In this document: one piece after another, positions 16,111 through 24,752 of the stretch | Layout of the letters: each line of letters starts with the position of its first letter | Position numbering within the stretch: position 1 is the first letter of the stretch | Assembly: GCF_900113645.1 (NCBI RefSeq) | Contig: NZ_FOQC01000022.1 | Location: 1 to 37,170 of the forward strand | Source: Trichococcus flocculiformis | GTDB taxonomy: Bacteria > Bacillota > Bacilli > Lactobacillales > Aerococcaceae | Direction of reading: 5' to 3' | DNA length: 37,170 nucleotides | Program-made: the position numbers and the translations under genes | Notes under the pieces: model-generated | Database searches by the model: none | Told to the model about the DNA's origin: nothing | What the model saw: only the letters and a program-made list of their open reading frames with translations

Positions 16111-18144
16111 TTACTTCTTGACTTCTTCGATCAGGAGCGCCGACAACAATTGGTAGATGATTGCTTCATTACCGGAATTGAAAATCTCCATCCCTAAATC
16201 GTTCATGATGATCGCTCCACTGATTTTCCCCAGCATCTTAGCGACATTCTCTTCGATCGGATCGGGCGCCAGCATGACCAGCATCCGCGTCAAAGTCATC
16301 AGTTCTTTGTCCATGCCGATTATTTCCAGGGGTGTCTGCAGATCAAAGACACAGAAACAAGGCTGAAGAACCGCGGCATGCGAGGCGTGGAACAAAGCAA
16401 AATGGGTGTTTGGAATCCCGATCGGCGCTTGCTGATAGCGGTTCATCAATTTATCCCGGACTTTTACCGGGTCCGCAATGATTTCAGTTGAAATATTTTC
16501 CACTGCCAAAGCGACGGTTTCGGAAATGCTGGCGCTGTTTTCCAGCGTCTTGACGAAGAAGTATTTCAGCAACTGGTTGATTTCATCGATAAATGTCATG
16601 ACTTCCTGATAGTCATCATTGTCGGGCAGACTGGACTTCGCCATGGCTTGAACATGCCGCGTCGTATGATCGATTGCGCGGAACGCTTCTTTGAGTTGCT
16701 TGATCTCGTCCTCCAGGAGCAACGGGGAAATCAATAAGTATTTCCCGCTGTACCCCGGCAACAAGGAAGTGGAGATGGTCAAGTCAAACTTCTCTTCCAA
16801 ATTCAGTTTTCCGAGGTCGGCTATCCGGAAAAAGACGATTTCATTGATGAAAGGAAAATGTTTCCGCAAACGCATTTCCAGCATCCGCGTAGAGGCCAAG
16901 CCGCTCGGGGAAATGCCGGCAATATCCACCGCGATGACTTTCGGGCTGCGTTCGAGGGAATTGGCGAAATGCAGCACCATATAGGCAATCTCCTCTTCCG
17001 AAAATTCCTGTTGCGGGAACACCTTCGGCAAGGCTTTGCGGATCGCACCCGCAACTTCCGAGTATTGCCCCATGATCCGCTCCAGGATGGGATTGTTCAG
17101 GCTCCCTTGATTCAGGATGGCGCGGCTCAACGCCGCGGAAAGATGCGTCAAAAGCATTTTATAAAGATTGCTGTCTTCAAAGAAATTGACTTCGGCATCC
17201 TGACTGACGTTCTCGATCAATTGCTTCACCTGGTACGCCAAACGCGGATCGAAGCTTTCGTTAAAAAAATCATTATCCAAGTCACTGAAGAAATCGCCCA
17301 ACAGATTAGCGAAGAAAACGACTTCGCTGACCGCATACAATTGCTTCGTATGGGCTGCGATTTTAGCAAAAATCTGCTTCGACAGATCCAAAAGTTCCTT
17401 GTTGATTTGTCCCGCATAGGACTCTTCCACCAGTTGGCGGCCTCGCGGGACGCGATCCATGGAAATCGTCAGCATCAAAATCAAAAACTCCAGCTTCCGA
17501 TCACTCAAGTCGGAAAAGCGGGGCTCGACGATTTCTCGCACTAATTTTTGAGCAAAAAGCAGCTGCTCCTGATTGACGAATTGCATAAAGAAACTTTCTT
17601 TATCTTCCAATTCAGAAAAGTGAAAGAAGTGGTACTCATTGATCTCGATTCCCAGAATATTGGCCAACAGAAGTCGGCGATACTTTTCGCTGCCTACCAG
17701 TTCATAGCCGCGGTTTCTCGCGATCGTTAAGGGCAGACGCGCCAAACGTAGCTCCAACTGTTTGATATCGGCAAAAAACGTGGTGTTGCTGATCAAGTAT
17801 TCGTCCAAAAACGTCTGCATGCTGATTGGCTCGTCACTGTTCAACAGCTGCAGCAAAATGGCATGCTGGCGCTCCGTGGCGGATAATTCGGAAGGTTCAT
17901 CCTCAGACACAATGGAAAGGATTTTTGCTTTTGCGGCATCCTCCGCAAGCAAGCGAAAGCGGCCCCGGCTTTCTTTCTCCAGCTTTGCGCCGATGGATTC
18001 CAAAGAAAGCTCGAGATTTGCCAACTCACGGTAGACCGTTCGCTTGCTGACTTTCAGCAGGCTCATCAAGCGTTCCACGGTAACCGGTGAGGCGGAATGC
18101 AGCAATTCTTTTAGAATGAGGGTCTCTCTAGGAGTTAGAAACAT
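16111..18144 (-). CDS. mtlR: BglG/MtlR-family PRD transcriptional activator of mannitol genes
   Basis: The 677-residue regulator has an N-terminal HTH (about 4-60) with KVSKRTVYRELANLE, a second wHTH-like region to about 165, two PRDs, an EIIB-like domain (about 400-485) and a C-terminal EIIA-like domain (about 535-677). PRD2 keeps both conserved histidines, His334 (LLTHL) and His392 (MVLHF). PRD1 lacks them (LTISMDR; VVFFANLL). The EIIB-like segment (VIAVDIAGISPSGLAS) has no Cys. His581 in PNTHFALFH is the probable EIIA-like site. The gene overlaps mtlA2 by 17 bases and precedes mtlF2. Confidence 0.92.
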   Translation of the reverse strand: MFLTPRETLILKELLHSASPVTVERLMSLLKVSKRTVYRELANLELSLESIGAKLEKESRGRFRLLAEDAAKAKILSIVSEDEPSELSATERQHAILLQLLNSDEPISMQTFLDEYLISNTTFFADIKQLELRLARLPLTIARNRGYELVGSEKYRRLLLANILGIEINEYHFFHFSELEDKESFFMQFVNQEQLLFAQKLVREIVEPRFSDLSDRKLEFLILMLTISMDRVPRGRQLVEESYAGQINKELLDLSKQIFAKIAAHTKQLYAVSEVVFFANLLGDFFSDLDNDFFNESFDPRLAYQVKQLIENVSQDAEVNFFEDSNLYKMLLTHLSAALSRAILNQGSLNNPILERIMGQYSEVAGAIRKALPKVFPQQEFSEEEIAYMVLHFANSLERSPKVIAVDIAGISPSGLASTRMLEMRLRKHFPFINEIVFFRIADLGKLNLEEKFDLTISTSLLPGYSGKYLLISPLLLEDEIKQLKEAFRAIDHTTRHVQAMAKSSLPDNDDYQEVMTFIDEINQLLKYFFVKTLENSASISETVALAVENISTEIIADPVKVRDKLMNRYQQAPIGIPNTHFALFHASHAAVLQPCFCVFDLQTPLEIIGMDKELMTLTRMLVMLAPDPIEENVAKMLGKISGAIIMNDLGMEIFNSGNEAIIYQLLSALLIEEVKK

Positions 18145-19819
18145 CTGACAAATCTCCCCTTAATAGTTTCTCGTATTTATTCGTTGCGATAAGATGTTCG
18201 ACGACCAGCAACGGCCCCTTTGGTAGCTCGTTCTCAGCAGCAAAGGCCTCCGTGACGATATACAAATTATGTTGGTCCGCAATCAACTGTTCCAATGGCT
18301 GCTTTTCGACATCAACTCCGATATTTTGCTTTTCCGCCAGATTCCGAAACGCTTGTACGGCCATCGTCTGTGAACCACGCACGCCATCCGCGTACAAAAA
18401 GATGACTTTCTGGTACGGCAGTTTTTTTCCAATTGCTTCCGGAATCATTTCATTTTCTTGTTCATCAGTCAGCATCGTGATAACTTTCGTGTACTCTTCC
18501 TGGTCCAAAAAATTTCCGATTGTAACAAGTTGTGCGTGTGGGGCTTGGATTTCGGCCAAGTGCTTCAACTCATTTTGGGTAATGAGCAAAAGATGGGGAT
18601 CATCGTTCACGCGATAAATCGACGTGTAGTCCACCGGGATCGAAATCCCGCTCGCTTGCAATTGCTGGCGCATCAGGCTGGCTCCCATCGCACTTGAACC
18701 CATTCCTGCATCGCATGCGAATAAAATTGTCCGGATTTCTGTCACTTTCGTCACCTTTTCTGAAATTTCTTTTTTTGTCTGGTCTTTCCTGATCACGAGG
18801 GCAGCGATTATAAAACTTACCAGTGTGCTTCCTGCAATGCCACTCGCAACCCCCAGTAACATCTCTTGCGGTGCATTCGCCAAAATCACCACGATCGATC
18901 CCGGCGAAGCCGGAACTTTCAGTCCCACTTGAAACATTTCGAAAATCAAAGTGCCACTCATCCCGCCCAAAATGACGGCTGCAAACAGCAGCGGATTCAA
19001 CAAAACAAACGGGAAGTAAATCTCGTGGATCCCGCCGAACAGATGGATCATGAAAGCACCACTGGCTGTGGCCTTCAGTTCCTTTCGGCTGAACAGGATG
19101 AACGCCAACAAAACCCCCAGACCCGGTCCGGGATTGGTCTCGATCAAGAACAAAATCGAGGTCCCCGCATCCCCTGCCTGTTCAATCCCCAGCGGCGTAA
19201 GGATGCCATGGTTGAGCGTATTGTTCAAGAACAATACCTTCAACGGTTCTATAAAAAGATTCGTGAACAACAGCAGATTCCGCTGGATCAGCCAGCCTAC
19301 AAACAATCCGATCTGATTCGTGATGCCCGCAATGATTGGGCCGATAAATACAAGGCTCAAATAGCCGAACAGCATGCCTAGGATTCCCGCCGAAAAATTA
19401 CGGACAAGCATTTCATAACCTGGCTTTACTTTAGGCAACACATATTTGTCGAACAGAAACACAATCCAGCCGATCAACGGGCCGATGACCATGGCCCCCA
19501 GTATTTGCGGATCTTCTGATTCCGTGAGCATTCCGATCACTGCGACAGCCGCCACTACTCCGGCGCGATTTTCGATTAATCGTCCCCCGGTATAAGCGAT
19601 CAGCACAGGGAAGAGAAACTGAATCATGAGGCGATCCATTTCAAGAAAAGAGCTTTGGAGCGGTCCCCGAAGATATTGGATTAGTGTGGTAATGATTCCC
19701 CACGTGATGAAGACACTCACGTTCGGCATGATCATTCCGCTGAGATAATGACCGACCCGCCTTGTTTTCGGTAATTCGAAAAGATCTGCTTGCACATAGA
19801 ATCGTTTTGGTTTTATCAT
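18128..19819 (-). CDS. mtlA: Second mannitol-family PTS EIICB with an extra cysteine-less EIIB-like domain
   Basis: This 563-residue paralog of the MtlA at 13614-15362 has an EIIC domain (about 20-345) with [13 protein letters not shown] and GGIHEIYFP. Its EIIB domain has Cys369 in [14 protein letters not shown] second EIIB-like domain starts near 468 (VIFLYADGVRGSQTM), with Tyr476 in the Cys position. The start ATG at 19819 has only a weak ribosome site (AGGTAGG). It leads an operon with mtlR and mtlF2. The substrate is probably mannitol, but another hexitol is possible. I refer to it as mtlA2. Confidence 0.9.
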   Translation of the reverse strand: MIKPKRFYVQADLFELPKTRRVGHYLSGMIMPNVSVFITWGIITTLIQYLRGPLQSSFLEMDRLMIQFLFPVLIAYTGGRLIENRAGVVAAVAVIGMLTESEDPQILGAMVIGPLIGWIVFLFDKYVLPKVKPGYEMLVRNFSAGILGMLFGYLSLVFIGPIIAGITNQIGLFVGWLIQRNLLLFTNLFIEPLKVLFLNNTLNHGILTPLGIEQAGDAGTSILFLIETNPGPGLGVLLAFILFSRKELKATASGAFMIHLFGGIHEIYFPFVLLNPLLFAAVILGGMSGTLIFEMFQVGLKVPASPGSIVVILANAPQEMLLGVASGIAGSTLVSFIIAALVIRKDQTKKEISEKVTKVTEIRTILFACDAGMGSSAMGASLMRQQLQASGISIPVDYTSIYRVNDDPHLLLITQNELKHLAEIQAPHAQLVTIGNFLDQEEYTKVITMLTDEQENEMIPEAIGKKLPYQKVIFLYADGVRGSQTMAVQAFRNLAEKQNIGVDVEKQPLEQLIADQHNLYIVTEAFAAENELPKGPLLVVEHLIATNKYEKLLRGDLSDVSNS

Positions 19820-19862
19820 GATTGCACCTACCTATCATTAACCTGTCGATTTCGTTACGCAT

Positions 19863-19881
19863 TGGTTTCGCTTACATTATA
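19863..19881 (-). promoter_or_regulatory. mtlA2 promoter -10 overlapped by a full-match cre site
   Basis: TATAAT (19876-19881, minus) is a consensus -10 box. Minus-strand ATGTAAGCGAAACCA (19863-19877) matches every position of the cre consensus WTGNAANCGNWNNCW and overlaps the -10 box, so CcpA should repress directly. No good -35 is seen. Confidence 0.8.
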
Positions 19882-19892
19882 ACCATAAACTT

Positions 19893-19916
19893 ATGATTGT
19901 GTATATTTGCAATCAT
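19893..19916. promoter_or_regulatory. Inverted repeat over the mtlA2 -35 region, candidate operator
   Basis: ATGATTG and CAATCAT are perfect arms 10 bases apart. They cover the region where the missing -35 box of mtlA2 should lie. The repeat differs from the palindrome at the mtlA promoter, so another regulator or a variant MtlR site is possible. Confidence 0.5.
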
Positions 19917-19976
19917 TGTTCTGAAGGATGGCTTCAAACCACTCATGGGAGCTATACTTCACCACTGATCACTAAA

Positions 19977-20016
19977 CAAAAAATGCCGTGGAACACCACC
20001 TCTGCAGTGTTCCACG
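19977..20016 (-). terminator. glmM terminator
   Basis: CGTGGAACAC and GTGTTCCACG are perfect 10-base arms on the minus strand, followed by GCATTTTTTG. It lies 30 bases after the glmM stop. Confidence 0.92.
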
Positions 20017-20045
20017 ACCATAAAATCATTTACAGGCTCTATCTC

Positions 20046-21398
20046 TTAGATGCCGATTTCGGCTTTTACGACATTTACGATGCGCATAACGTAGTCATGG
20101 CATTTTTCATCCGTTTCAGCTTCAGCCATAACGCGCAACAACGGTTCTGTTCCGCTTGGGCGCACCAAAATGCGTCCTTTGCCTGCCATTTCGGATTCAA
20201 CTTCTTCGATGACAGCTTTCACAGCCGGAATCTCCATTACGCCGTCTTTTTCGGAAACGCGTACGTTCACCAATTCTTGTGGGTAAAGCGTCACTTCATC
20301 AGCTAATTCAGAAAGTTTTTTACCGGTCTGTTTCATGACGTTCAACAATTGAATACCCGTCAAAAGACCATCCCCAGTCGTGTTCATATCCAGGAAGACA
20401 ACGTGTCCGGATTGCTCGCCGCCCAAATTGTAACCATTTTTGCGCATCTCTTCCACAACATAACGGTCGCCGACTTGCGTCTTCAAGGCCGTCATGCCTT
20501 CAGCTTCCACAGCCAAATGGAAACCCAGGTTGCTCATGACTGTCGAGACGATTGTGTTTTGATTCAATTTGTTGCGCTCTTTCAAATATTTACCGCAGAT
20601 GAACATGATGCGGTCGCCGTCGATAATGCGTCCATTCTCATCTACAGCGATACAGCGATCGGCGTCGCCATCAAATGCCAAGCCGACATCCGCTTTTTTC
20701 TCAACGACAAATTTACCCAGGACATCCGGATGAGTCGAACCGACGCCTTTGTTGATGTTGATGCCGTCCGGATTTGCACCCATTGTATAAAAGTCTGTTT
20801 CCAAATCCGCGAACAGACGGTTGACGACAGGCGAAGCTGCCCCGTTTGCCGCATCCAAGCAGACTGTGATGCCGGAAAGATCATCCGGAATGGTCGTCTG
20901 CAGGTATTGTGCGTATTTCAGGACGCCTTCCGGATATTCATCCACCGTGCCCAATCCGTCTGCGGAAGGTCTCGGCAAATCATCTCCTTCTTGGTCCAAA
21001 TAGGCTTCGATCTCGTATTCCTGTTCGTCCGACAGTTTGAAGCCATCTGATCCGAAGAATTTAATACCGTTATCGCCTGCAGGATTATGCGAAGCAGAGA
21101 TCATGACCCCTGCAACGGCACCTTGAATGCGTGTCAGGTAAGCCACGCCCGGTGTCGGGATAACTCCCAATTGCAATACTTCGATACCGACTGACAACAA
21201 GCCGGAAACCAATGCGTATTCCAACAATTGACCGGAAATTCTCGTATCACGCGCAACCAACACAAGCGGATGTGCGATATCTTTAGCGTGCTGTCTTAGA
21301 ACATATCCTCCAAAACGGCCTAATTTGAAAGCTAATTCCGGCGTCAATTCGCTGTTCGCAACGCCTCTGACACCGTCTGTTCCAAAATATTTACCCAT
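20046..21398 (-). CDS. glmM: Phosphoglucosamine mutase
   Basis: This 450-residue enzyme interconverts glucosamine-6-phosphate and glucosamine-1-phosphate on the way to UDP-GlcNAc. The N terminus [12 protein letters not shown] is typical. The phospho-serine loop is SASHNP with active Ser103, the Mg-binding loop is DGDADR (243-248), and the phosphate-binding RPSGTEP is near the C terminus. AAAGGAGA precedes the ATG. It lies 63 bases after cdaR in the conserved order cdaA-cdaR-glmM. GlmM is known in other Firmicutes to bind and inhibit CdaA. Confidence 0.97.
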   Translation of the reverse strand: MGKYFGTDGVRGVANSELTPELAFKLGRFGGYVLRQHAKDIAHPLVLVARDTRISGQLLEYALVSGLLSVGIEVLQLGVIPTPGVAYLTRIQGAVAGVMISASHNPAGDNGIKFFGSDGFKLSDEQEYEIEAYLDQEGDDLPRPSADGLGTVDEYPEGVLKYAQYLQTTIPDDLSGITVCLDAANGAASPVVNRLFADLETDFYTMGANPDGININKGVGSTHPDVLGKFVVEKKADVGLAFDGDADRCIAVDENGRIIDGDRIMFICGKYLKERNKLNQNTIVSTVMSNLGFHLAVEAEGMTALKTQVGDRYVVEEMRKNGYNLGGEQSGHVVFLDMNTTGDGLLTGIQLLNVMKQTGKKLSELADEVTLYPQELVNVRVSEKDGVMEIPAVKAVIEEVESEMAGKGRILVRPSGTEPLLRVMAEAETDEKCHDYVMRIVNVVKAEIGI

Positions 21399-21461
21399 TA
21401 CTTATAATCTCCTTTAGATTTTTCATTTATTTTCTTTGCATGGATTCGTTTGATTTTTAAT

Positions 21462-22571
21462 TTATGAACTACTATCCGACTGATCCTCTTCGCTTTTCGG
21501 ATTATCTGAAGTCAAAGATGCGACAGCACTGCTTTCGTCGGCGGAAGAGGAGGACTCTCCTTCATCAGCGGTCGTCTCCGAATCAGCTGGGGTCTCGGCA
21601 GCATTCGACACACGGATGTTTACCTTGATTGTTGTCGGTGTAGCCGTCAACGTGTCATTCACTACCGGAATCGTGAGTGTTTGGGTGGTGTTGCTCTCTA
21701 CGCCTGTGACACTGACCGGCAGAAATACCTCATCAATATCAGCAAGAATAGACTTATCGCCCGTCAAGGTCACACTGGCTTCTCCATCTACGTCAATCGT
21801 ATAGACTTTACCTTCAAGCGGAACCCCGATCTGTTGGATGACCAACGGAACTTTTTTCCCGTACAGTGAAATCGGAATGCGGACGGAAATTTCCTGCGGA
21901 TCGACGGAAACATTCAACTTATTCCCACTTGCATCCACTACTTGTACTACAGTATTCATATTCACGGTGTTTGTCAAGCCATTTTCAGCTGCGACTGTCA
22001 CATAAACACTATCCACACGGCTGATGGTCGAAGCCGGACCAGTCAACGTTACAGTATCCACACTCAGTTCCGGAACGCCTGCCAAATATTTAGGATCTAC
22101 CAAAGATTCATCGAAGCGGACTTCCACCGGGCTCTCGATGGCAACCCGCTCTTCAATGACGACATTCACTCGTGATGGCGTAATCGCATAATCGATTTCA
22201 TTCGATAGATTCTCGGCCGTCAATTGAATCGTATGCGTCCCTGGCCCCAATTCATCCAGATTCTCCGTCACGATGCGGTAATCCGCGGCCGAAATCGTCT
22301 GCACGAGCACGCTCTCCGGCCCATTCAATGTCAAAACCACCGTTTCCGGCAATCCTGAAATAAAATATTCATCTGTATCGATATTCACCTGGATCGGGAC
22401 ATTCGAAATGGTTTCCCGCTTGCTGGTGCTGATGGAACTATTGCTGGTGCTCGTGGACCAGCCGTAGTTTTCTGAGTAGACATAGGTGAACAACAATAAG
22501 GAGATCAAGAAAGACAGGCCTCTGACGACCCACTTGTTTTCCAGAAACTTATCATCCTGCTGTTTTCTCAT
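21462..22571 (-). CDS. cdaR: YbbR-domain regulator of the c-di-AMP cyclase
   Basis: This 369-residue protein has a short cytoplasmic N terminus, one membrane helix (about 16-33) and an extracellular part built of repeated YbbR domains, with recurring VTLTGP/VTLTGD and PV-V-rich strands. The C terminus (about 325-369) is a Ser/Glu/Asp-rich low-complexity tail. CdaR controls CdaA activity from the outside of the membrane. It overlaps cdaA by four bases (ATGA) and precedes glmM. Confidence 0.93.
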   Translation of the reverse strand: MRKQQDDKFLENKWVVRGLSFLISLLLFTYVYSENYGWSTSTSNSSISTSKRETISNVPIQVNIDTDEYFISGLPETVVLTLNGPESVLVQTISAADYRIVTENLDELGPGTHTIQLTAENLSNEIDYAITPSRVNVVIEERVAIESPVEVRFDESLVDPKYLAGVPELSVDTVTLTGPASTISRVDSVYVTVAAENGLTNTVNMNTVVQVVDASGNKLNVSVDPQEISVRIPISLYGKKVPLVIQQIGVPLEGKVYTIDVDGEASVTLTGDKSILADIDEVFLPVSVTGVESNTTQTLTIPVVNDTLTATPTTIKVNIRVSNAAETPADSETTADEGESSSSADESSAVASLTSDNPKSEEDQSDSSS

Positions 22572-23410
22572 TCAGAACCACCCCATTTCGTATTGTCAAA
22601 GAAATCTTGTATGAAATTGGTAGTTTTTTCTTCCTCTTCCTCCACAACGAGTTGGTCTGTCAGATAGGCGACAAAATCATCTCGGCTCATTTCGCGCAGC
22701 AGGCTTGTCTTATGGGCTATACTGACACCACCTGTTTCTTCCGAAACGATGATGGTGATGGCATCACTAACTTCACCAAGTCCGATTGCGGCACGATGCC
22801 TTGTTCCCAACTCTTTCGGAATGAAAGAACTCTCCGACAAGGGCAGATAACTGGCTGCGGTTGCGATTTTGTAATCCTGAATAATGACTGCTCCGTCATG
22901 AAGAGGCGTATTGGGAATAAAAATATTGATGAGCAGCTGATTAGTCACTTCCCCACCGATTCTTATCCCCGTGGCAGCGTACTCGTCCAACAGGTCCTGC
23001 TGCTCGATGGAGATCAAAGCTCCAATTTTTCGCTTTGCCATGTATTGGACCGCTTTATCCAGTTCCATCACCAAACGTTCGCTCATATTGACCGACCGTT
23101 TGGCTTTCTTTCTGAATCCTGTTTTTCCCAGATGCTCCAAACCTCTTCTGATTTCCGGCTGAAATACGATAATGACCGCCACAACACCCCACTGGATGAC
23201 GCGATTCATGATCCAATCTATAGTCTGCAACTGAAGCGTGACCGCAGCCAGTTTGATCAGCACAATAATCCCGATTCCTTTCAGCAATTGAATGGAACGT
23301 GTACCTTTTAAAATCATGATCAACTTGTAGACCAGATACCATACCAACAGGATATCCACTATATCAAAGGCATTGCTCCAAGTGATCACTTCTCCCCAAT
23401 CGATTGACAC
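22568..23410 (-). CDS. cdaA: Membrane diadenylate cyclase CdaA
   Basis: This 280-residue enzyme makes c-di-AMP from two ATP. Three N-terminal membrane helices (about 12-83) precede the DAC domain with catalytic DGA (172-174, in PLHDGAVII) and RHR (204-206, in GTRHRAAIG). It uses a GTG start at 23410, seven bases after GGAGGTG. The overlapping ATG just upstream opens a different short frame. It heads cdaA-cdaR-glmM. C-di-AMP controls potassium and osmolyte balance and is essential in most Firmicutes. Confidence 0.96.
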   Translation of the reverse strand: MSIDWGEVITWSNAFDIVDILLVWYLVYKLIMILKGTRSIQLLKGIGIIVLIKLAAVTLQLQTIDWIMNRVIQWGVVAVIIVFQPEIRRGLEHLGKTGFRKKAKRSVNMSERLVMELDKAVQYMAKRKIGALISIEQQDLLDEYAATGIRIGGEVTNQLLINIFIPNTPLHDGAVIIQDYKIATAASYLPLSESSFIPKELGTRHRAAIGLGEVSDAITIIVSEETGGVSIAHKTSLLREMSRDDFVAYLTDQLVVEEEEEKTTNFIQDFFDNTKWGGSE

Positions 23411-23443
23411 ATGCGCACCTCCACGTTCAAAGTTATATCTTCA

Positions 23444-23452
23444 ATTATATCA
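23444..23452 (-). promoter_or_regulatory. Extended -10 promoter of cdaA-cdaR-glmM
   Basis: Minus-strand TGATATAAT is an extended -10 motif with consensus TATAAT (23444-23449). The -35 region is poor. It lies 34 bases before the GTG start. Confidence 0.65.
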
Positions 23453-23551
23453 CAAATAATCCGACCGAATGACATTGATTCCTTGAGAAAGCGCTTCAGT
23501 AGCGTTACAATGGAAACAGATGGGCAATCGATCACAGCTGAAGCATATCGT

Positions 23552-23579
23552 TTGCAAATCCGGCCCACTTTGCTATACT
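23552..23579 (+). promoter_or_regulatory. Promoter of the cupin gene
   Basis: TTGCAA (23552-23557) and TATACT (23574-23579) are 16 bases apart on the plus strand, about 50 bases before the AGGAGG-led start. Confidence 0.6.
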
Positions 23580-23631
23580 TAGTTTATAGTTATTACAATA
23601 AGATAATTAATTTAAATTAGGAGGAATTCAA

Positions 23632-24054
23632 ATGAGTATCGATTTTAAGGATCACGGCAAAAAACCTTATGTAGTGAACATCGAGGATGCAACCCTGCAG
23701 AACGAGAATTACCGCACCACGATCTGGACCGGCGAAAAATTACAGGTGACGGTGATGACAATCCAACCGAACGATGACATCGGATTGGAAGTCCACCATG
23801 GCATCGACCAATTCATCCGCATCGAAGAAGGCGACGGCGTGTGCGTGATGGGCGACTCAGAGGACGATCTGTACTTCAAACAGAAAGTTTCCGACGATGA
23901 CGCTGTCTTTGTCCCTGCCGACAAATGGCACAACATCACCAACACAGGCGACAAACCACTCAAGCTGTATACGATTTATGCAGGCCCTGACCATGTGCCC
24001 GGAACCGTCCACCCGACCCATGAAGATGCAAAAAACGACCCGAACGAACATTAA
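23632..24054 (+). CDS. Cupin-fold protein
   Basis: This 140-residue single-domain cupin has a first motif EVHHGIDQFIRIEEGDG (about 61-77), with His, Gln and Glu in metal-ligand positions, and a second motif VPADKWHNITNTG (about 101-113) supplying another His. A C-terminal PGTVHPTHEDA tail follows. A metal-dependent isomerase, dioxygenase or storage-type role cannot be told apart from the sequence. TAGGAGGAATT gives a strong ribosome site. It is monocistronic with its own promoter and terminator and divergent from cdaA. Confidence 0.85.
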   Translation: MSIDFKDHGKKPYVVNIEDATLQNENYRTTIWTGEKLQVTVMTIQPNDDIGLEVHHGIDQFIRIEEGDGVCVMGDSEDDLYFKQKVSDDDAVFVPADKWHNITNTGDKPLKLYTIYAGPDHVPGTVHPTHEDAKNDPNEH

Positions 24055-24066
24055 TGAGGAAAAGCG

Positions 24067-24108
24067 GAACGGGACTGTCTCAAAAATTGAGGCAGTCCCG
24101 TTCTTTTT
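24067..24108 (+). terminator. Terminator of the cupin gene
   Basis: GAACGGGACTG-CTCA pairs with TGAG-CAGTCCCGTTC, then TTTTT. It starts 13 bases after the stop. Confidence 0.93.
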
Positions 24109-24158
24109 GGTTTGATGGCATGATTGTATAGTTTGGGGATTGCATTCATAGCGTACTT

Positions 24159-24286
24159 CCCCGTCAAAATGGTTTTGACGGGGAATCTCGTGTTGTCCGC
24201 GAACGTTTTTCCCCGCCAAGGAGGCTTTGGCGGGTTTTCCGACTGTGATTTGAATTGATTTTCCCCGCCAACAAGGGTTTGACGGG
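24159..24286. repeat. Three-unit, 52-bp-period array of stem-loop repeats
   Basis: Three palindromes begin at 24159, 24211 and 24263, exactly 52 bases apart. Each has arms of the CCCCGYCAA / TTTGRCGGG type around a short loop; lengths are 25, 24 and 24. The intervening 27-28-base segments are related to each other and to the segment after the last unit (TGTGATTTGAATT versus CGTGAATTCAATT), so the unit is a diverged 52-bp tandem repeat rather than a CRISPR array. It lies between two terminators with no gene. Confidence 0.8.
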
Positions 24287-24322
24287 TTATTTCTGAGCGT
24301 GAATTCAATTCCCAAATGAAAT

Positions 24323-24377
24323 AAAAGGGGCCTATCAAACCAGAACGTACTTTTCTGGTTTGATACAGCCCCTTTAT
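24323..24377. terminator. Bidirectional terminator between stem-loop array and zinc-ribbon gene
   Basis: AAAGGGGC and ATCAAACCAGAA pair with TTCTGGTTTGAT and GCCCCTTT around a short loop, with T-runs on both strands. It ends the minus-strand gene at 24390-24590 and anything entering from the left. Confidence 0.85.
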
Positions 24378-24389
24378 TATTCACAAGAA

Positions 24390-24590
24390 TCAATCAATCA
24401 ATTTCGCTAATTGCTCTTCAGGCAAGTAGAACGATACTTTGCCGCATTTTGGACAAACTGCCGCTTCCAAAGCCGCTTTTGTGTGTCCGTTCAATGTTTT
24501 TTCCTTCGCCAATTCAACAAGATAAACCCCTTGCGAATACAAACCTAGCCCTTCAATCAAATCGACGTTACAATCTGTGCATTTAGCCAT
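24390..24590 (-). CDS. Small zinc-ribbon protein
   Basis: This 66-residue protein has two CxxC knuckles, CTDC near the N terminus and CPKC about 38 residues later, the spacing of a zinc ribbon. The ATG at 24590 follows AGGGGAAAT; a longer frame upstream has no ribosome site. No function can be assigned. Similar small zinc-ribbon proteins are common in Lactobacillales. It is monocistronic. Confidence 0.75.
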   Translation of the reverse strand: MAKCTDCNVDLIEGLGLYSQGVYLVELAKEKTLNGHTKAALEAAVCPKCGKVSFYLPEEQLAKLID

Positions 24591-24752
24591 GTATTTCCCC
24601 TGCTTTCTCTTCGATAATTGTCTATTTTTTTGAAACATACGCCTCATCCATCATATCATGTTTTTCTGATGAAACATTTTTCCAAATTATGAACTTTTAT
24701 CTCAAGAGCGGGAAAGCCGATCAGATCGCCCTAGGAGGTTTGCTGGAGTGGA

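Noticed and set aside
23411-23631. cre site between cdaA and the cupin gene (GAAAGCGCTTC at about 23496)
   Set aside because: The palindromic core is suggestive, but four positions disagree with the cre consensus.
24159-24286. Possible CRISPR array
   Set aside because: The repeats are palindromic stem-loops of varying sequence, the between-repeat segments are related to each other, and there are no cas genes. It is better described as a 52-bp tandem repeat.
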